DNA of 17,162 nucleotides from Chryseobacterium gleum (GCA_943326315.2 CALPSU020000013.1:1-17162), one strand, 5' to 3'; numbered from the stretch's first letter, positions 1 through 7,820 are shown. Notes: generated by a model not told the origin, from the sequence alone. Made by a program: numbers and translations.

Positions 1-594
1 GATTTGAAGTAGTAAACATTCTCTAAGATTTCTTGCTCCAATCCCGGCTGGATCTAGTTCTTGTACTAAACTTAAAACTACCTCAATTTCTTTTTCTGAA
101 GCAATAATATTAGCTGAAAAAGCTAAATCATCAACAATTGCTTCAATTTCCCGATTTAAATAACCCGACTCATCTAAATTACCAATTATGGTATCAGCGA
201 TCATGAATTGATCATCGGTTAAATCAAGTAAATGCAATTGTTCTGTAAGACTTTGTTGAAACGATTGTTCTCCAGAAAGAGGTACAACACGTTCCTCATC
301 ATCTTTACTTGTATTGTTTGCCTGCGTTTTATAATCGGCAGCATCGTCATCAAAATAATCAGATAAATCAAATTCCTCTTCATCTGAATTATCATCGCTA
401 TCCGAATCATAATCTTCTTCAAAATCATCCTCCGATTCATCAGCACCTTCCTCCAAGGCTGGATTTTCTTCCAATTCTTGTTTGATTCTTTGATCCAATT
501 CCATAGTAGGAACTTGCAACAATTTCATCAACTGAATTTGTTGAGGAGATAACCGTTGTTCTAATTTCTGAGCAAGATATTGTTTTAAAGCCAT
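1..594 (-). CDS. rpoN: RNA polymerase sigma-54 factor, N-terminal part (cut by window edge)
   Basis: Sigma-54 binds core RNA polymerase and directs it to -24/-12 promoters that need an AAA+ activator. Only the first 198 codons are inside the window; the DNA-binding HTH and RpoN box lie beyond the left edge. The ATG at 594 opens MALKQYLAQKLEQRLSPQQI. Residues about 1-49 are the Gln/Leu-rich activator-interacting region I, with the family-typical run from LSPQQIQLMKLLQ to ELEENPALE. Residues about 50-100 form a strongly acidic region II rich in Asp and Glu. From about 108 the core-binding region begins, including NLDESGYL and LDPAGIGARNLRECL. The frame stays open to base 1. It lies 74 bases downstream of asnS on the same strand. 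Its leader contains a GC-rich hairpin repeat (606-631). Family identification is firm; nothing can be said about the C-terminal half. Confidence 0.95.
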   Translation of the reverse strand, partial: MALKQYLAQKLEQRLSPQQIQLMKLLQVPTMELDQRIKQELEENPALEEGADESEDDFEEDYDSDSDDNSDEEEFDLSDYFDDDAADYKTQANNTSKDDEERVVPLSGEQSFQQSLTEQLHLLDLTDDQFMIADTIIGNLDESGYLNREIEAIVDDLAFSANIIASEKEIEVVLSLVQELDPAGIGARNLRECLLLQI

Positions 595-605
595 TTTTTT
601 AGTTT

Positions 606-631
606 CCCCCTTTGGAGGGGGATTAAGGGGG
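606..631. repeat. GC-rich hairpin repeat in the rpoN leader
   Basis: Five C (606-610), TTTGGA, five G (617-621), then ATTAA and five more G (627-631). On the minus strand this reads as two C5 runs followed by a G5 run, so either C5 run could pair with the G5. It ends 11 bases before the rpoN ATG and stands out sharply from the AT-rich surroundings. C5/G5 elements of this kind are common as dispersed intergenic repeats in Flavobacteria (recalled knowledge, not checked here). This is the only copy in the window. It could be a repeat remnant, an mRNA structure affecting rpoN translation, or both. Confidence 0.55.
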
Positions 632-668
632 AGGATTTCCCGTAAATAAATTTAACTAATTTGTATAT

Positions 669-2108
669 TTAAAATTCAGCATTTTGAGGTGTTCTTGGAA
701 AAGGAATCACGTCTCTAATATTTGACATTCCAGTTACAAACATAACCATTCTTTCAAATCCTAAACCAAATCCTGCATGAGGTACAGATCCAAATTTACG
801 CGTATCCATATACCACCACAATTCGTGTTCATCAATATTAAAAGCGACACATTTTTCTTTTAAAATATCCATTCGCTCTTCACGTTGAGAACCACCAACG
901 ATTTCACCAATTCCTGGAAACAAAACATCCATTGCAGCAACTGTTTTTCCATCGTCGTTTTGACGCATGTAAAAAGCTTTAATTTCAGCAGGATAATCTG
1001 TTAAAATTACGGGGCAGTTGAATTCTTTTTCTACCAAGTAACGTTCGTGTTCACTTTGTAAATCAATTCCCCAAGCAACATCGTATTTGAATTTTTTCTT
1101 CTTATAATGATTTGAATTTAATAGAACTTCAATTGCTTCAGTATATGTTAATCGTTTAAAATCATTTTCAACTACAAATTTTAATCGATCGATCAATCCT
1201 AATTCGTTACGTTCATTTTGTGGTTTTTGAGCTTGTTCAGTAGCATCTCTTTCGTGCAAGAATTGTAAATCATCCCCACAATTATCTAAAATATATTTAC
1301 TGATGTATTTTAAGAATTCTTCTGTCAAATCCATGTTGTCTTTCAAATCATTAAAAGCAACTTCTGGTTCAATCATCCAAAATTCTGCTAAATGACGAGA
1401 AGTATTTGAATTTTCAGCACGGAAAGTAGGTCCAAAAGTATACACCTGACCCAAAGCTAAAGCAGCTAATTCAGCTTCTAATTGACCCGAAACTGTTAAG
1501 TTTACAGGTTTACCAAAGAAATCTTCTTTAAAGTCAACCGTTCCGTCTTCGTTTAACGGAGGATTAATTGGATCTAAATTCGTTACACGAAACATTTCTC
1601 CTGCTCCTTCAGCATCTGAACCAGTAATTATAGGTGTATGAAGATAAAAGAAACCTTTATCGTTGAAAAATTTATGAATTGCAAAAGCAACATTATGACG
1701 AATTCTAAAAACAGCACCAAACGTATTTGTTCTAAAACGCAAATGTGCTTGTTCTCTCAAGTAGTCTAAACTATGTTTTTTCGGTTGCATCACTGTTTTT
1801 TGAATATCATCTGGATTTGCTTCTCCAATAATTTCAATTTCAGAAACTTGTAATTCAACCGCTTGTCCAGCACCTTGAGATTCAATCAAAGTTCCTTTCA
1901 AGCCTACTGCTGCACCAGTTGTTATTTTTTTAAGTAATGCTTCATCAAAATTTTCGAATTCAACAACCGCTTGTAATGTTTTAATGGTAGACCCATCGTT
2001 AACTTGAATGAATCGATTACTACGAAAACCTCGTACCCAACCTTTAACAATAAGCTCTTTACCAATCTCAGGTTGAGCAAAAACATCTGCAATTTTTATC
2101 CTTTTCAT
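669..2108 (-). CDS. asnS: Asparaginyl-tRNA synthetase
   Basis: Class IIb aminoacyl-tRNA synthetase that charges tRNA-Asn with asparagine in the cytoplasm; 479 residues. Residues about 16-97 form the N-terminal OB-fold that binds the anticodon (VKGWVRGFRS, IQVNDGS). The catalytic core follows, with motif 2 around FRAENSNTSRHLAEFWMIEP (229-248) and motif 3 around GFGLGFERM (446-454), ending in the usual IRDVIPFPRTP. The IEPE wording in motif 2 and the lack of a GAD domain favour AsnRS over AspRS. The frame is open 11 codons further upstream to another ATG at 2141. I chose the ATG at 2108 because MKRIKIADVF is where family homology normally starts and the upstream residues look like non-coding AT-rich sequence. 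It lies downstream of metK beyond a terminator, so it probably has its own promoter, but I see no convincing one. Confidence 0.96.
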   Translation of the reverse strand: MKRIKIADVFAQPEIGKELIVKGWVRGFRSNRFIQVNDGSTIKTLQAVVEFENFDEALLKKITTGAAVGLKGTLIESQGAGQAVELQVSEIEIIGEANPDDIQKTVMQPKKHSLDYLREQAHLRFRTNTFGAVFRIRHNVAFAIHKFFNDKGFFYLHTPIITGSDAEGAGEMFRVTNLDPINPPLNEDGTVDFKEDFFGKPVNLTVSGQLEAELAALALGQVYTFGPTFRAENSNTSRHLAEFWMIEPEVAFNDLKDNMDLTEEFLKYISKYILDNCGDDLQFLHERDATEQAQKPQNERNELGLIDRLKFVVENDFKRLTYTEAIEVLLNSNHYKKKKFKYDVAWGIDLQSEHERYLVEKEFNCPVILTDYPAEIKAFYMRQNDDGKTVAAMDVLFPGIGEIVGGSQREERMDILKEKCVAFNIDEHELWWYMDTRKFGSVPHAGFGLGFERMVMFVTGMSNIRDVIPFPRTPQNAEF

Positions 2109-2174
2109 CTTGTATAAATTCGTAGGGTAAAAATAACGCAAAAAAATGGTGTTTTGAAAGGATTTTAAAAAATA

Positions 2175-2206
2175 AAAGCCCGTTTAAGTAAACTCAAACG
2201 GGCTTT
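2175..2206 (-). terminator. Rho-independent terminator downstream of metK
   Basis: A perfect 11-bp inverted repeat: AAAGCCCGTTT at 2175-2185 and AAACGGGCTTT at 2196-2206, with a 10-base loop. Read on the minus strand, the second arm runs into TTTATTTTTT, a good U-tract. It lies 19 bases past the metK stop and separates metK from asnS. Confidence 0.85.
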
Positions 2207-2225
2207 AAATATGATTAAGCTTTCC

Positions 2226-3482
2226 TTATAAATTAAAAGCTGATTTAACTTTGTCTACGAAGTCTAATTTTTCCCAAGTAAACAATTCCACTTCTTTTTC
2301 TAGGAATGTTCCATCTGGTCTTTTGAATCGTTTTGTAACTACTTCATTCTTTCTACCCATGTGCCCATAAGCCGCAGTTTCAGAATAAATTGGGTTACGT
2401 AATTTTAAACGTTGTTCGATGAAGTAAGGTCGCATATCAAATATTCCTGAAACAACCTTCGCTAACTCACCATCTGTCATGTTTACTTTAGAAGTACCGT
2501 TTGTAGTTATGAATAAACCACAAGGCTCAGCAACACCAATTGCATAAGAAACTTGAACTAAAACTTCATCACAAACTCCTGCAGCAACTAAATTTTTAGC
2601 GATATGACGAGTAGCATAAGCTGCAGAACGATCTACTTTTGAAGGATCTTTTCCTGAGAATGCACCACCACCGTGAGCTCCTTTTCCTCCGTAAGTATCA
2701 ACGATTATTTTACGACCCGTTAAACCAGTATCTCCATGAGGTCCACCTATTACAAATTTCCCTGTTGGGTTAATATGGTAAGTAATTTTATCGTTGAATA
2801 AAGCTTGTAATTCTGGCTTCAATTTCGCCATTACTCTTGGTATAGCAATATTGATAATGTCTGCTTTAATTTTAGATAACATTGCTGCTTCTGTATCAAA
2901 ATCATCGTGTTGTGTAGAAACAACAATTGAATCAATTCTTTGAGGAACATTGTCATCTGAATATTCAATCGTTACTTGAGATTTAGCATCTGGTCGTAAA
3001 TAACCGATCAAATCAGAATGATTATGACGAATATCTGCTAATTCTTGTAATATTTTATGCGCTAAATCTAAAGCTAATGGCATGTAGTTCTCCGTTTCTT
3101 TCGAAGCATAACCAAACATCATACCTTGATCACCAGCACCTTGTTCTTCTGGGTTTTTACGATCAACTCCTTGATTAATATCATCAGATTGATCATGAAT
3201 TGCTGAAATAATTCCACAAGAATTAGCTTCAAACATATACTCCGCTTTTGTATATCCAATTTTAGAAATAACATCTCTAGCAATTGTTTGTACATCTAAA
3301 TACGTTGATGTTTTTACTTCTCCTGCTAATACTACCAAACCTGTAGTAACCAAAGTTTCACATGCAACTTTTGATTGTGGATCAAAAGCCATGAAGTTAT
3401 CGATTAATGCGTCTGAAATTTGGTCAGCAATTTTATCTGGATGACCTTCAGAAACTGACTCTGATGTAAACAAATATGACAT
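2226..3482 (-). CDS. metK: S-adenosylmethionine synthase (methionine adenosyltransferase)
   Basis: Makes S-adenosylmethionine from methionine and ATP, releasing phosphate and pyrophosphate; a cytoplasmic, usually tetrameric enzyme. The 418-residue product covers the whole family. Visible signatures are GHPDK (13-17, ATP/metal site), GAGDQG (115-120, the hexapeptide signature), GDTGLTGRK (250-258) and GGGAFSGKD (271-279, the Gly-rich phosphate-binding nonapeptide). The length is slightly more than the E. coli enzyme (about 384). The ATG at 3482 opens MSYLFTSESVSEGHPDK, which matches the usual family start. A Bacteroidota -7 element sits about 30 bases upstream, and a strong terminator follows the gene. 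It is downstream of mtnB on the same strand (72-base gap), so both ends of S-adenosylmethionine use are adjacent. I see no SAM riboswitch in the leader. Confidence 0.97.
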   Translation of the reverse strand: MSYLFTSESVSEGHPDKIADQISDALIDNFMAFDPQSKVACETLVTTGLVVLAGEVKTSTYLDVQTIARDVISKIGYTKAEYMFEANSCGIISAIHDQSDDINQGVDRKNPEEQGAGDQGMMFGYASKETENYMPLALDLAHKILQELADIRHNHSDLIGYLRPDAKSQVTIEYSDDNVPQRIDSIVVSTQHDDFDTEAAMLSKIKADIINIAIPRVMAKLKPELQALFNDKITYHINPTGKFVIGGPHGDTGLTGRKIIVDTYGGKGAHGGGAFSGKDPSKVDRSAAYATRHIAKNLVAAGVCDEVLVQVSYAIGVAEPCGLFITTNGTSKVNMTDGELAKVVSGIFDMRPYFIEQRLKLRNPIYSETAAYGHMGRKNEVVTKRFKRPDGTFLEKEVELFTWEKLDFVDKVKSAFNL

Positions 3483-3510
3483 TTATTATGTTTTTTTAAT
3501 TATTAGAACA

Positions 3511-3518
3511 CGAAAGTA
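3511..3518 (-). promoter_or_regulatory. Candidate -7 promoter element for metK
   Basis: The minus strand reads TACTTTCG, one mismatch from the Bacteroidota -7 consensus TAnnTTTG, about 28 bases before the metK ATG. No clear TTG (-33) lies at the expected spacing, so the call rests on one element. Confidence 0.45.
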
Positions 3519-3554
3519 GTAAAATTTTATTCGATTTAGAAGAATTATATAAAT

Positions 3555-4163
3555 TTAATCAACGTTTGACATCCACTTACATTGGCATAGGTATTCAAGT
3601 GTTTCTAAATGCCTTTTCGCTTCAAATAAATTTTTACCCCAAGCATAAACGCCATGTTTTCTCATAACAAAAGAATGATTTGTAAGTTTTTTTTTGTTGT
3701 CTTTTAAGACTTCAGAAAATGAAGTCATGTCCTGTGTATTGTCAAAAATCGGAATTTGAACTACAGCATCGTGTGTTGTTTGTCCTGAGAAACCTTTTTG
3801 GATTTCATATCCTTCAAATGTAACAGAATCAGAATATTTGTTAGAAATCAAAACTGGATAAATGGAATGACTATGTAAAATCACCTTCGCCTCTGGAAAT
3901 AAATCATATAAAACACAATGGATTAAGGTTTCTGCAGAAGGTATTGAATTGATAAATTCTCCTGTTGCTTGCCCTTTTTTATCGACAGTAATAAAATCTG
4001 ATGCCGAAAACATGGATTTATCTACTCCCGACCTTGATACATTGATTTCTGAATTATCAAGTCTGAATGAATAATTTGTTGAGGTGGCAGGCGACCAGCC
4101 TTTTATATTATATGTTCGAATTGTTAAAGCTAATTCTTCTTTTAATTGTTCAATTTTATTCAT
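3555..4163 (-). CDS. mtnB: Methylthioribulose-1-phosphate dehydratase (class II aldolase family)
   Basis: Predicted to dehydrate 5-methylthioribulose-1-phosphate in the methionine salvage pathway, which recycles the methylthioadenosine left over from S-adenosylmethionine-dependent reactions. The 202-residue product is a single class II aldolase/adducin domain. Zinc-ligand histidines are visible in HSHS (H97, H99) and RKHGVYAWG (H170). An acidic residue in SAETLIH (E78) sits where the family's active-site Glu is expected. The phrases KGFSGQTTHD and IPIFDNTQDM are characteristic of MtnB rather than of fuculose- or ribulose-phosphate aldolases. Its position beside metK fits a role in sulfur recycling. 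No other salvage gene (mtnA, mtnC, mtnD) is in the window. The mRNA may be leaderless (see the promoter at 4168-4175). A generic class II aldolase is the alternative, but less likely. Confidence 0.88.
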   Translation of the reverse strand: MNKIEQLKEELALTIRTYNIKGWSPATSTNYSFRLDNSEINVSRSGVDKSMFSASDFITVDKKGQATGEFINSIPSAETLIHCVLYDLFPEAKVILHSHSIYPVLISNKYSDSVTFEGYEIQKGFSGQTTHDAVVQIPIFDNTQDMTSFSEVLKDNKKKLTNHSFVMRKHGVYAWGKNLFEAKRHLETLEYLCQCKWMSNVD

Positions 4164-4167
4164 GGAT

Positions 4168-4175
4168 CAAAATTA
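4168..4175 (-). promoter_or_regulatory. Candidate -7 promoter element for mtnB, possibly leaderless
   Basis: The minus strand reads TAATTTTG, a perfect match to TAnnTTTG, ending only 4 bases before the mtnB ATG. Transcription from it would begin at or next to the start codon. It directly abuts the T-tract of the terminator at 4180-4212. No TTG is found 17-23 bases upstream, because that space is the terminator hairpin. Confidence 0.4.
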
Positions 4176-4179
4176 CAAA

Positions 4180-4212
4180 AAAAGCCATTCGATAAATAAT
4201 CGAATGGCTTTT
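4180..4212 (-). terminator. Rho-independent terminator downstream of the metalloprotease gene
   Basis: A perfect 14-bp stem: AAAAGCCATTCGAT (4180-4193) and ATCGAATGGCTTTT (4199-4212), with a 5-base loop. On the minus strand the second arm ends in a run of seven T. It starts 21 bases past the stop codon of the metalloprotease. Confidence 0.9.
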
Positions 4213-4233
4213 AATAACTAGTTTTTTTTGAAA

Positions 4234-6366
4234 TTACTTAACTACAAATTGCATTATCTTTTGAGATGTTCCCATTTGTATATTTAAAAAATACATTCCC
4301 GAAGCTAAATTTTCAGTGTTTAATAATACCAAATTTGAACCTTCGATTGCTTTTATTAATTGTGATTGTGCAACTTTCCCTAAAATATCTTGAATTTTAA
4401 TTACAGCATTTTCATCTTTAGGAGTTGAAAAATGAACATTTAATTCACCAGCTGAAGGATTCGGATATATTTCTAATGCTTCAAAATTTGATTCATTTTT
4501 AGATAAACCTAATGATTCTTGTTTTAATAAATTTATATCATCGATGTATATATTATTTCCAGCATTACCATTAAACTGAAATTTAAATCTGAAATTTGAT
4601 GTGTAAAATGATTTTGATATCGAGGGGTCGTGAACTGTCGTCCAATCGCTGTTTACAGAAGGGGTCCAAGGGATCGTATTTGCTGATCCAACTAGTCCAG
4701 AACCAAGATAGGTAGATTTAATAACCCATGAATCTCCACAGTCTGCACTTGCTAATATCTTGAGAGATTCATTATTAGAAGCTATTTTTCTTTTATATGA
4801 ATATCTAAAACTTAAAACTATAGTATCTTGATCTGTTAACGAGGATAAATCAATATTTGGTGAAACTAATTCATCAACAGTAACTGTAGTTTCGTCAAAA
4901 TTTGAAAGTTTAACACATTTTTGACTTGAATAACCAGTGCCCGAATATAAGGTAAAAGGATTAATTCCATTCAAATCGTTTACTGACCAACTATTTGTAC
5001 TCGTTAGTGATGAATAATTTTCAAAACTTTCAAAGAAAGGAAAAGTTGAAGCCGCTGGTAGTACTTGTATAAGTTGTGTTTTTGTTTCAGAATCTGACGC
5101 TCCATTTCCAGAAGCGTTAAGTGTTACTGTATAAAAACCAGGCGTATTATAAACAACTGTAGGGTTCTGACTAATAGAAGTAGCAGGAATCCCTCCAGTA
5201 GTTATCCATGACCAAGCTGTTGCAACATTATAGGATAAATCTTGAAAAGTAACCGACTCTCCCGAACAAATAACACGTTTATTAACAGTAAAATCTGTTT
5301 TACATAAACTATTAGTGCCTGTAGCTCCTGTAGCTATTAAATTATTAGTTGTCCATAAATTACTTCTACCTCCATTAGCTGAAATCAAAGCATTTCTCAT
5401 CCGTGTTTTTTGTCCATTAGTAAACATTTTAGAACAATAAGAATAATCCATATAGTTTTCTACATTTTCAACAATAGTAGAGTTGCAAATTTTAGAATTT
5501 GATAATGAACAACTTGTATATCCTTTTGTAATTGGTGTATCGTTAACATTATCATTTCCACATGCTACACCTGGATTATTTGTATTGCCCCAAACATGAG
5601 CTAAATTTAACCAATGTCCACTTTCGTGGGTTAATGTTCTACTTGTATTTTCAGAAGATGTTCCAATTGATCCAACATAATCCGATAAAACCCATATTCC
5701 ATTATACATTTCAGAACTATACGGTTGTCTAGTATAACCTGCAGCCCCTCCTATTTCAGCACAAATAAAAACATTTAAATACATATCTCCATGCCAAATC
5801 CCATTGTAGACATCGTTACCTGCAATTATAGCATCTACTTGCAGATCACCATCAGTACCATCATTTGTAATTATATTTTGAGTTCTTGTAATTCCGCTAA
5901 AACAATTTCCTAGAGGATCTTTTGTTGCTAACACGAATTGTACTTCAATATCTGCTGGTAAGCCTTGAAACTCACTAACGACAGTAGCAGCATCAGCATT
6001 TAATTTTCTAAAATCTCTATTCATGATGGCTAAACCATCTAAAATTTGTTCACGTGAAATGTTTTCTGAACCACCATTGTGCAATACATGAAAAACAATA
6101 GGTATTTGATAAACAAATAATTTCTCTGTACTTTTTGAATTACCAATATTAGATAGTTGATCTTGTTCTATTTGATACGCTATATATTTCTGCTTTTCAA
6201 TTGGATCATTGAATAATTCTTGAAGTTTTTTATGAGAATGGCAATATTCAACAGACTCACCATCTCTACAATTTTGTCTATCGATAACTCTTTTTTGAAC
6301 TTGACCAAATGAAGATAGTGACAACAAAATGTTTATTACAAAGGATATAATATAGATTTTTTTCAT
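4234..6366 (-). CDS. Secreted M43-type zinc metalloprotease with PKD domain and T9SS sorting domain
   Basis: A 710-residue predicted extracellular protease. Residues 1-21 are a signal peptide (Lys-Lys start, hydrophobic core, SSFG). The catalytic zinc motif HESGHWLNLAH lies at 247-257, giving the metzincin pattern HExxHxxxxxH with Glu248 as general base. ENYMDYS (303-309) is the Met-turn. This combination is typical of family M43 (cytophagalysin/pappalysin). Residues about 358-436 are a PKD-like Ig fold with a WSW...GFYTVTL pattern. About 440-615 resembles a MAM or cleaved-adhesin jelly-roll (FFESFEN near 445, NIYIDDINL near 605). The last ~80 residues (IYPNPSAGELNV through GMYFLNI to a Lys end) match a type A T9SS C-terminal domain, which directs export across the outer membrane and is normally cleaved. 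It has its own strong promoter and terminator, so it is monocistronic. The substrate is unknown; protein degradation for nutrition is inference. Confidence 0.92.
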   Translation of the reverse strand: MKKIYIISFVINILLSLSSFGQVQKRVIDRQNCRDGESVEYCHSHKKLQELFNDPIEKQKYIAYQIEQDQLSNIGNSKSTEKLFVYQIPIVFHVLHNGGSENISREQILDGLAIMNRDFRKLNADAATVVSEFQGLPADIEVQFVLATKDPLGNCFSGITRTQNIITNDGTDGDLQVDAIIAGNDVYNGIWHGDMYLNVFICAEIGGAAGYTRQPYSSEMYNGIWVLSDYVGSIGTSSENTSRTLTHESGHWLNLAHVWGNTNNPGVACGNDNVNDTPITKGYTSCSLSNSKICNSTIVENVENYMDYSYCSKMFTNGQKTRMRNALISANGGRSNLWTTNNLIATGATGTNSLCKTDFTVNKRVICSGESVTFQDLSYNVATAWSWITTGGIPATSISQNPTVVYNTPGFYTVTLNASGNGASDSETKTQLIQVLPAASTFPFFESFENYSSLTSTNSWSVNDLNGINPFTLYSGTGYSSQKCVKLSNFDETTVTVDELVSPNIDLSSLTDQDTIVLSFRYSYKRKIASNNESLKILASADCGDSWVIKSTYLGSGLVGSANTIPWTPSVNSDWTTVHDPSISKSFYTSNFRFKFQFNGNAGNNIYIDDINLLKQESLGLSKNESNFEALEIYPNPSAGELNVHFSTPKDENAVIKIQDILGKVAQSQLIKAIEGSNLVLLNTENLASGMYFLNIQMGTSQKIMQFVVK

Positions 6367-6380
6367 AGTTATATATGTTT

Positions 6381-6408
6381 CAAAAGTAATTATAGTTTAA
6401 GAACGCAA
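6381..6408 (-). promoter_or_regulatory. Promoter of the metalloprotease gene
   Basis: The minus strand has TTG (6406-6408), a 17-base spacer, then TACTTTTG (6381-6388). Both elements match the Bacteroidota consensus exactly. The -7 box is 14 bases before the ATG, giving a very short leader. This is the best promoter in the window. Confidence 0.75.
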
Positions 6409-6481
6409 TTTAAATATTTCTTTTCATTTTGAGAAAAATATTTTATTAACTGTGTTAATTATTTATTAAAAGGGGTAATCA

Positions 6482-6508
6482 TTGTGAAATTTAAAACATC
6501 TACTTTTA
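6482..6508 (+). promoter_or_regulatory. Candidate promoter of the DEAD-box helicase gene
   Basis: TTG (6482-6484), a 16-base spacer, then TACTTTTA (6501-6508), one mismatch from TAnnTTTG. Transcription would start near 6514, leaving a leader of about 30 bases before the ATG at 6544. This argues against the in-frame GTG at 6484 being the start. Confidence 0.45.
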
Positions 6509-6543
6509 AATACAGAAGAATTATACCTAACTTAACCGACAAT

Positions 6544-7755
6544 ATGAAATTTACAGAATTAAATCTAAATGAGAGTTTGCTTGAAGCAATTTCTCACATG
6601 GGCTTTGAGAATGCAACTCCAATTCAAGAGTTCGCAATACCCAAAATACTAAACAATAAAGACATCATTGCATGCGCTCAAACTGGAACAGGAAAAACTG
6701 CAGCTTTTATTTTACCAATACTAAATAAATTAGTTGGCAAAGAAGATTCAAATATTGATACTTTAATTATCGTTCCTACAAGAGAATTAGCTGTTCAGAT
6801 TGAACAAGAAATTCAAGGACTTTCTTATTTTGTATCTGTAGGCTCTCAAGCTATATATGGTGGTGGAGATGGAAAAGATTGGGAAATTCAAAAAGAAGCT
6901 TTGAAGAACGGAACCGATATAATAGTTGCAACTCCAGGAAAATTACTTTCTCATTTAACAATGGGATATGTTAATTTTAAACATATAAAACATTTAATAC
7001 TCGATGAAGCGGATAAAATGTTAGATATGGGGTTCCTAGATGATCTTGAGAAAATCATTTCTTATCTTCCAAAAAAACACCAAACCTTATTGTTTAGTGC
7101 AACTATGGCTCCTAAAATTCGAACACTTGCAGCAAAAATTTTACACGAACCAGAAGAAATTACACTTTCAATTTCTAAACCGGCTCCAGGTGTTTCTCAA
7201 AATTTATATTTAACTTTTGATAATCAAAAAATACCTGTTATAAAACATATTCTAGAACAACGCCCAGAATATACAAGTATCATTATTTTTACTTCTTCTA
7301 AAATGAAAGTTTCTGAGATTGTTCAAGGATTGAGAAAAAATGGATTCAAAGCTCAAGGAATATCTTCAAATTTAACTCAAGCCGAAAGAGAAGAAGTTTT
7401 GCGTGGATTTAGATCTAAGCGAATTCGAATTTTAGTCGCTACTGATGTTATGAGTAGAGGGATTGATATCAAAGAAATAAACATGGTCATTAATTATGAT
7501 GCTCCTCACGATGCTGAAGATTATGTGCATCGAATTGGGAGAACTGCTAGAGCAAATACTAAAGGGGAGGCATATACTTTGATTAATGAAAAAGACATGC
7601 ATAAAATGCAGCGGATCGAAAAACTTATAGAAGCTGAAATCCCGAGACAAACTTTACCTGAAGAATTAGGAGCAGGTCCAATCTGGAAAACAACGACAGG
7701 CTCAAACAACAATAAAAAACGAAAATTTAAACCTAAGCCAAGGGCAAAGGATTAA
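6544..7755 (+). CDS. DEAD-box ATP-dependent RNA helicase
   Basis: A 403-residue RNA helicase that unwinds short RNA duplexes using ATP; likely roles are ribosome assembly, mRNA turnover or cold adaptation. All core motifs are intact: Q-motif (GFENATPIQ, 20-28), motif I AQTGTGKT (45-52), Ia PTREL (78-82), Ib TPGKL (130-134), II DEAD (154-157), III SAT (185-187), IV IIFTSS (247-252), V around VATDVMSRGID (298-308) and VI HRIGRTAR (329-336). The short C-terminal tail is basic (KKRKFKPKPRAKD), as in RhlE-like proteins, and lacks the longer RNA-binding domains of CsdA or DbpA. The frame extends upstream to a GTG at 6484. I chose the ATG at 6544 because the Q-motif then sits at its normal distance and the predicted transcript starts after the GTG. 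Divergent from the metalloprotease and convergent with accC. The subfamily is uncertain, so no symbol is given. Confidence 0.95.
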   Translation: MKFTELNLNESLLEAISHMGFENATPIQEFAIPKILNNKDIIACAQTGTGKTAAFILPILNKLVGKEDSNIDTLIIVPTRELAVQIEQEIQGLSYFVSVGSQAIYGGGDGKDWEIQKEALKNGTDIIVATPGKLLSHLTMGYVNFKHIKHLILDEADKMLDMGFLDDLEKIISYLPKKHQTLLFSATMAPKIRTLAAKILHEPEEITLSISKPAPGVSQNLYLTFDNQKIPVIKHILEQRPEYTSIIIFTSSKMKVSEIVQGLRKNGFKAQGISSNLTQAEREEVLRGFRSKRIRILVATDVMSRGIDIKEINMVINYDAPHDAEDYVHRIGRTARANTKGEAYTLINEKDMHKMQRIEKLIEAEIPRQTLPEELGAGPIWKTTTGSNNNKKRKFKPKPRAKD

Positions 7756-7770
7756 AAACTAATTGAATAA

Positions 7771-7806
7771 AAAATGGGCTGTCTCTTAATTGAAACAGCC
7801 CATTTT
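7771..7806. terminator. Bidirectional terminator between the helicase gene and accC
   Basis: A perfect 12-bp stem: AAAATGGGCTGT (7771-7782) and ACAGCCCATTTT (7795-7806), with a 12-base loop. On the plus strand it is followed by CTTTTATTTT; on the minus strand the stem ends in a run of six T. It serves both convergent genes. Confidence 0.88.
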
Positions 7807-7820
7807 CTTTTATTTTAATT

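Noticed and set aside
219..446. A 75-codon open frame on the minus strand, rich in Met, Ile and Lys
   Set aside because: It is in a different frame inside rpoN, whose own frame is unbroken from 594 to base 1 and has clear family motifs. The low-complexity composition is a frame shadow of the acidic region.
2109..2141. An upstream ATG for asnS that adds 11 residues
   Set aside because: Family homology begins at MKRIKIADVF (2108), and the added residues look like translated AT-rich leader.
3483..3554. A SAM riboswitch in the metK leader
   Set aside because: The 72-base gap is AT-rich with no GC-paired aptamer helices, and the leader after the -7 element is only about 25 bases.
6484..6543. A GTG start for the helicase that adds 20 residues
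   Set aside because: The extra residues are not part of the family, and a promoter candidate at 6482-6508 would place the transcript start after the GTG.
7432..7712. Two short minus-strand frames opposite the end of the helicase gene
   Set aside because: They overlap helicase motifs V and VI in the real plus-strand gene and have no domains of their own.
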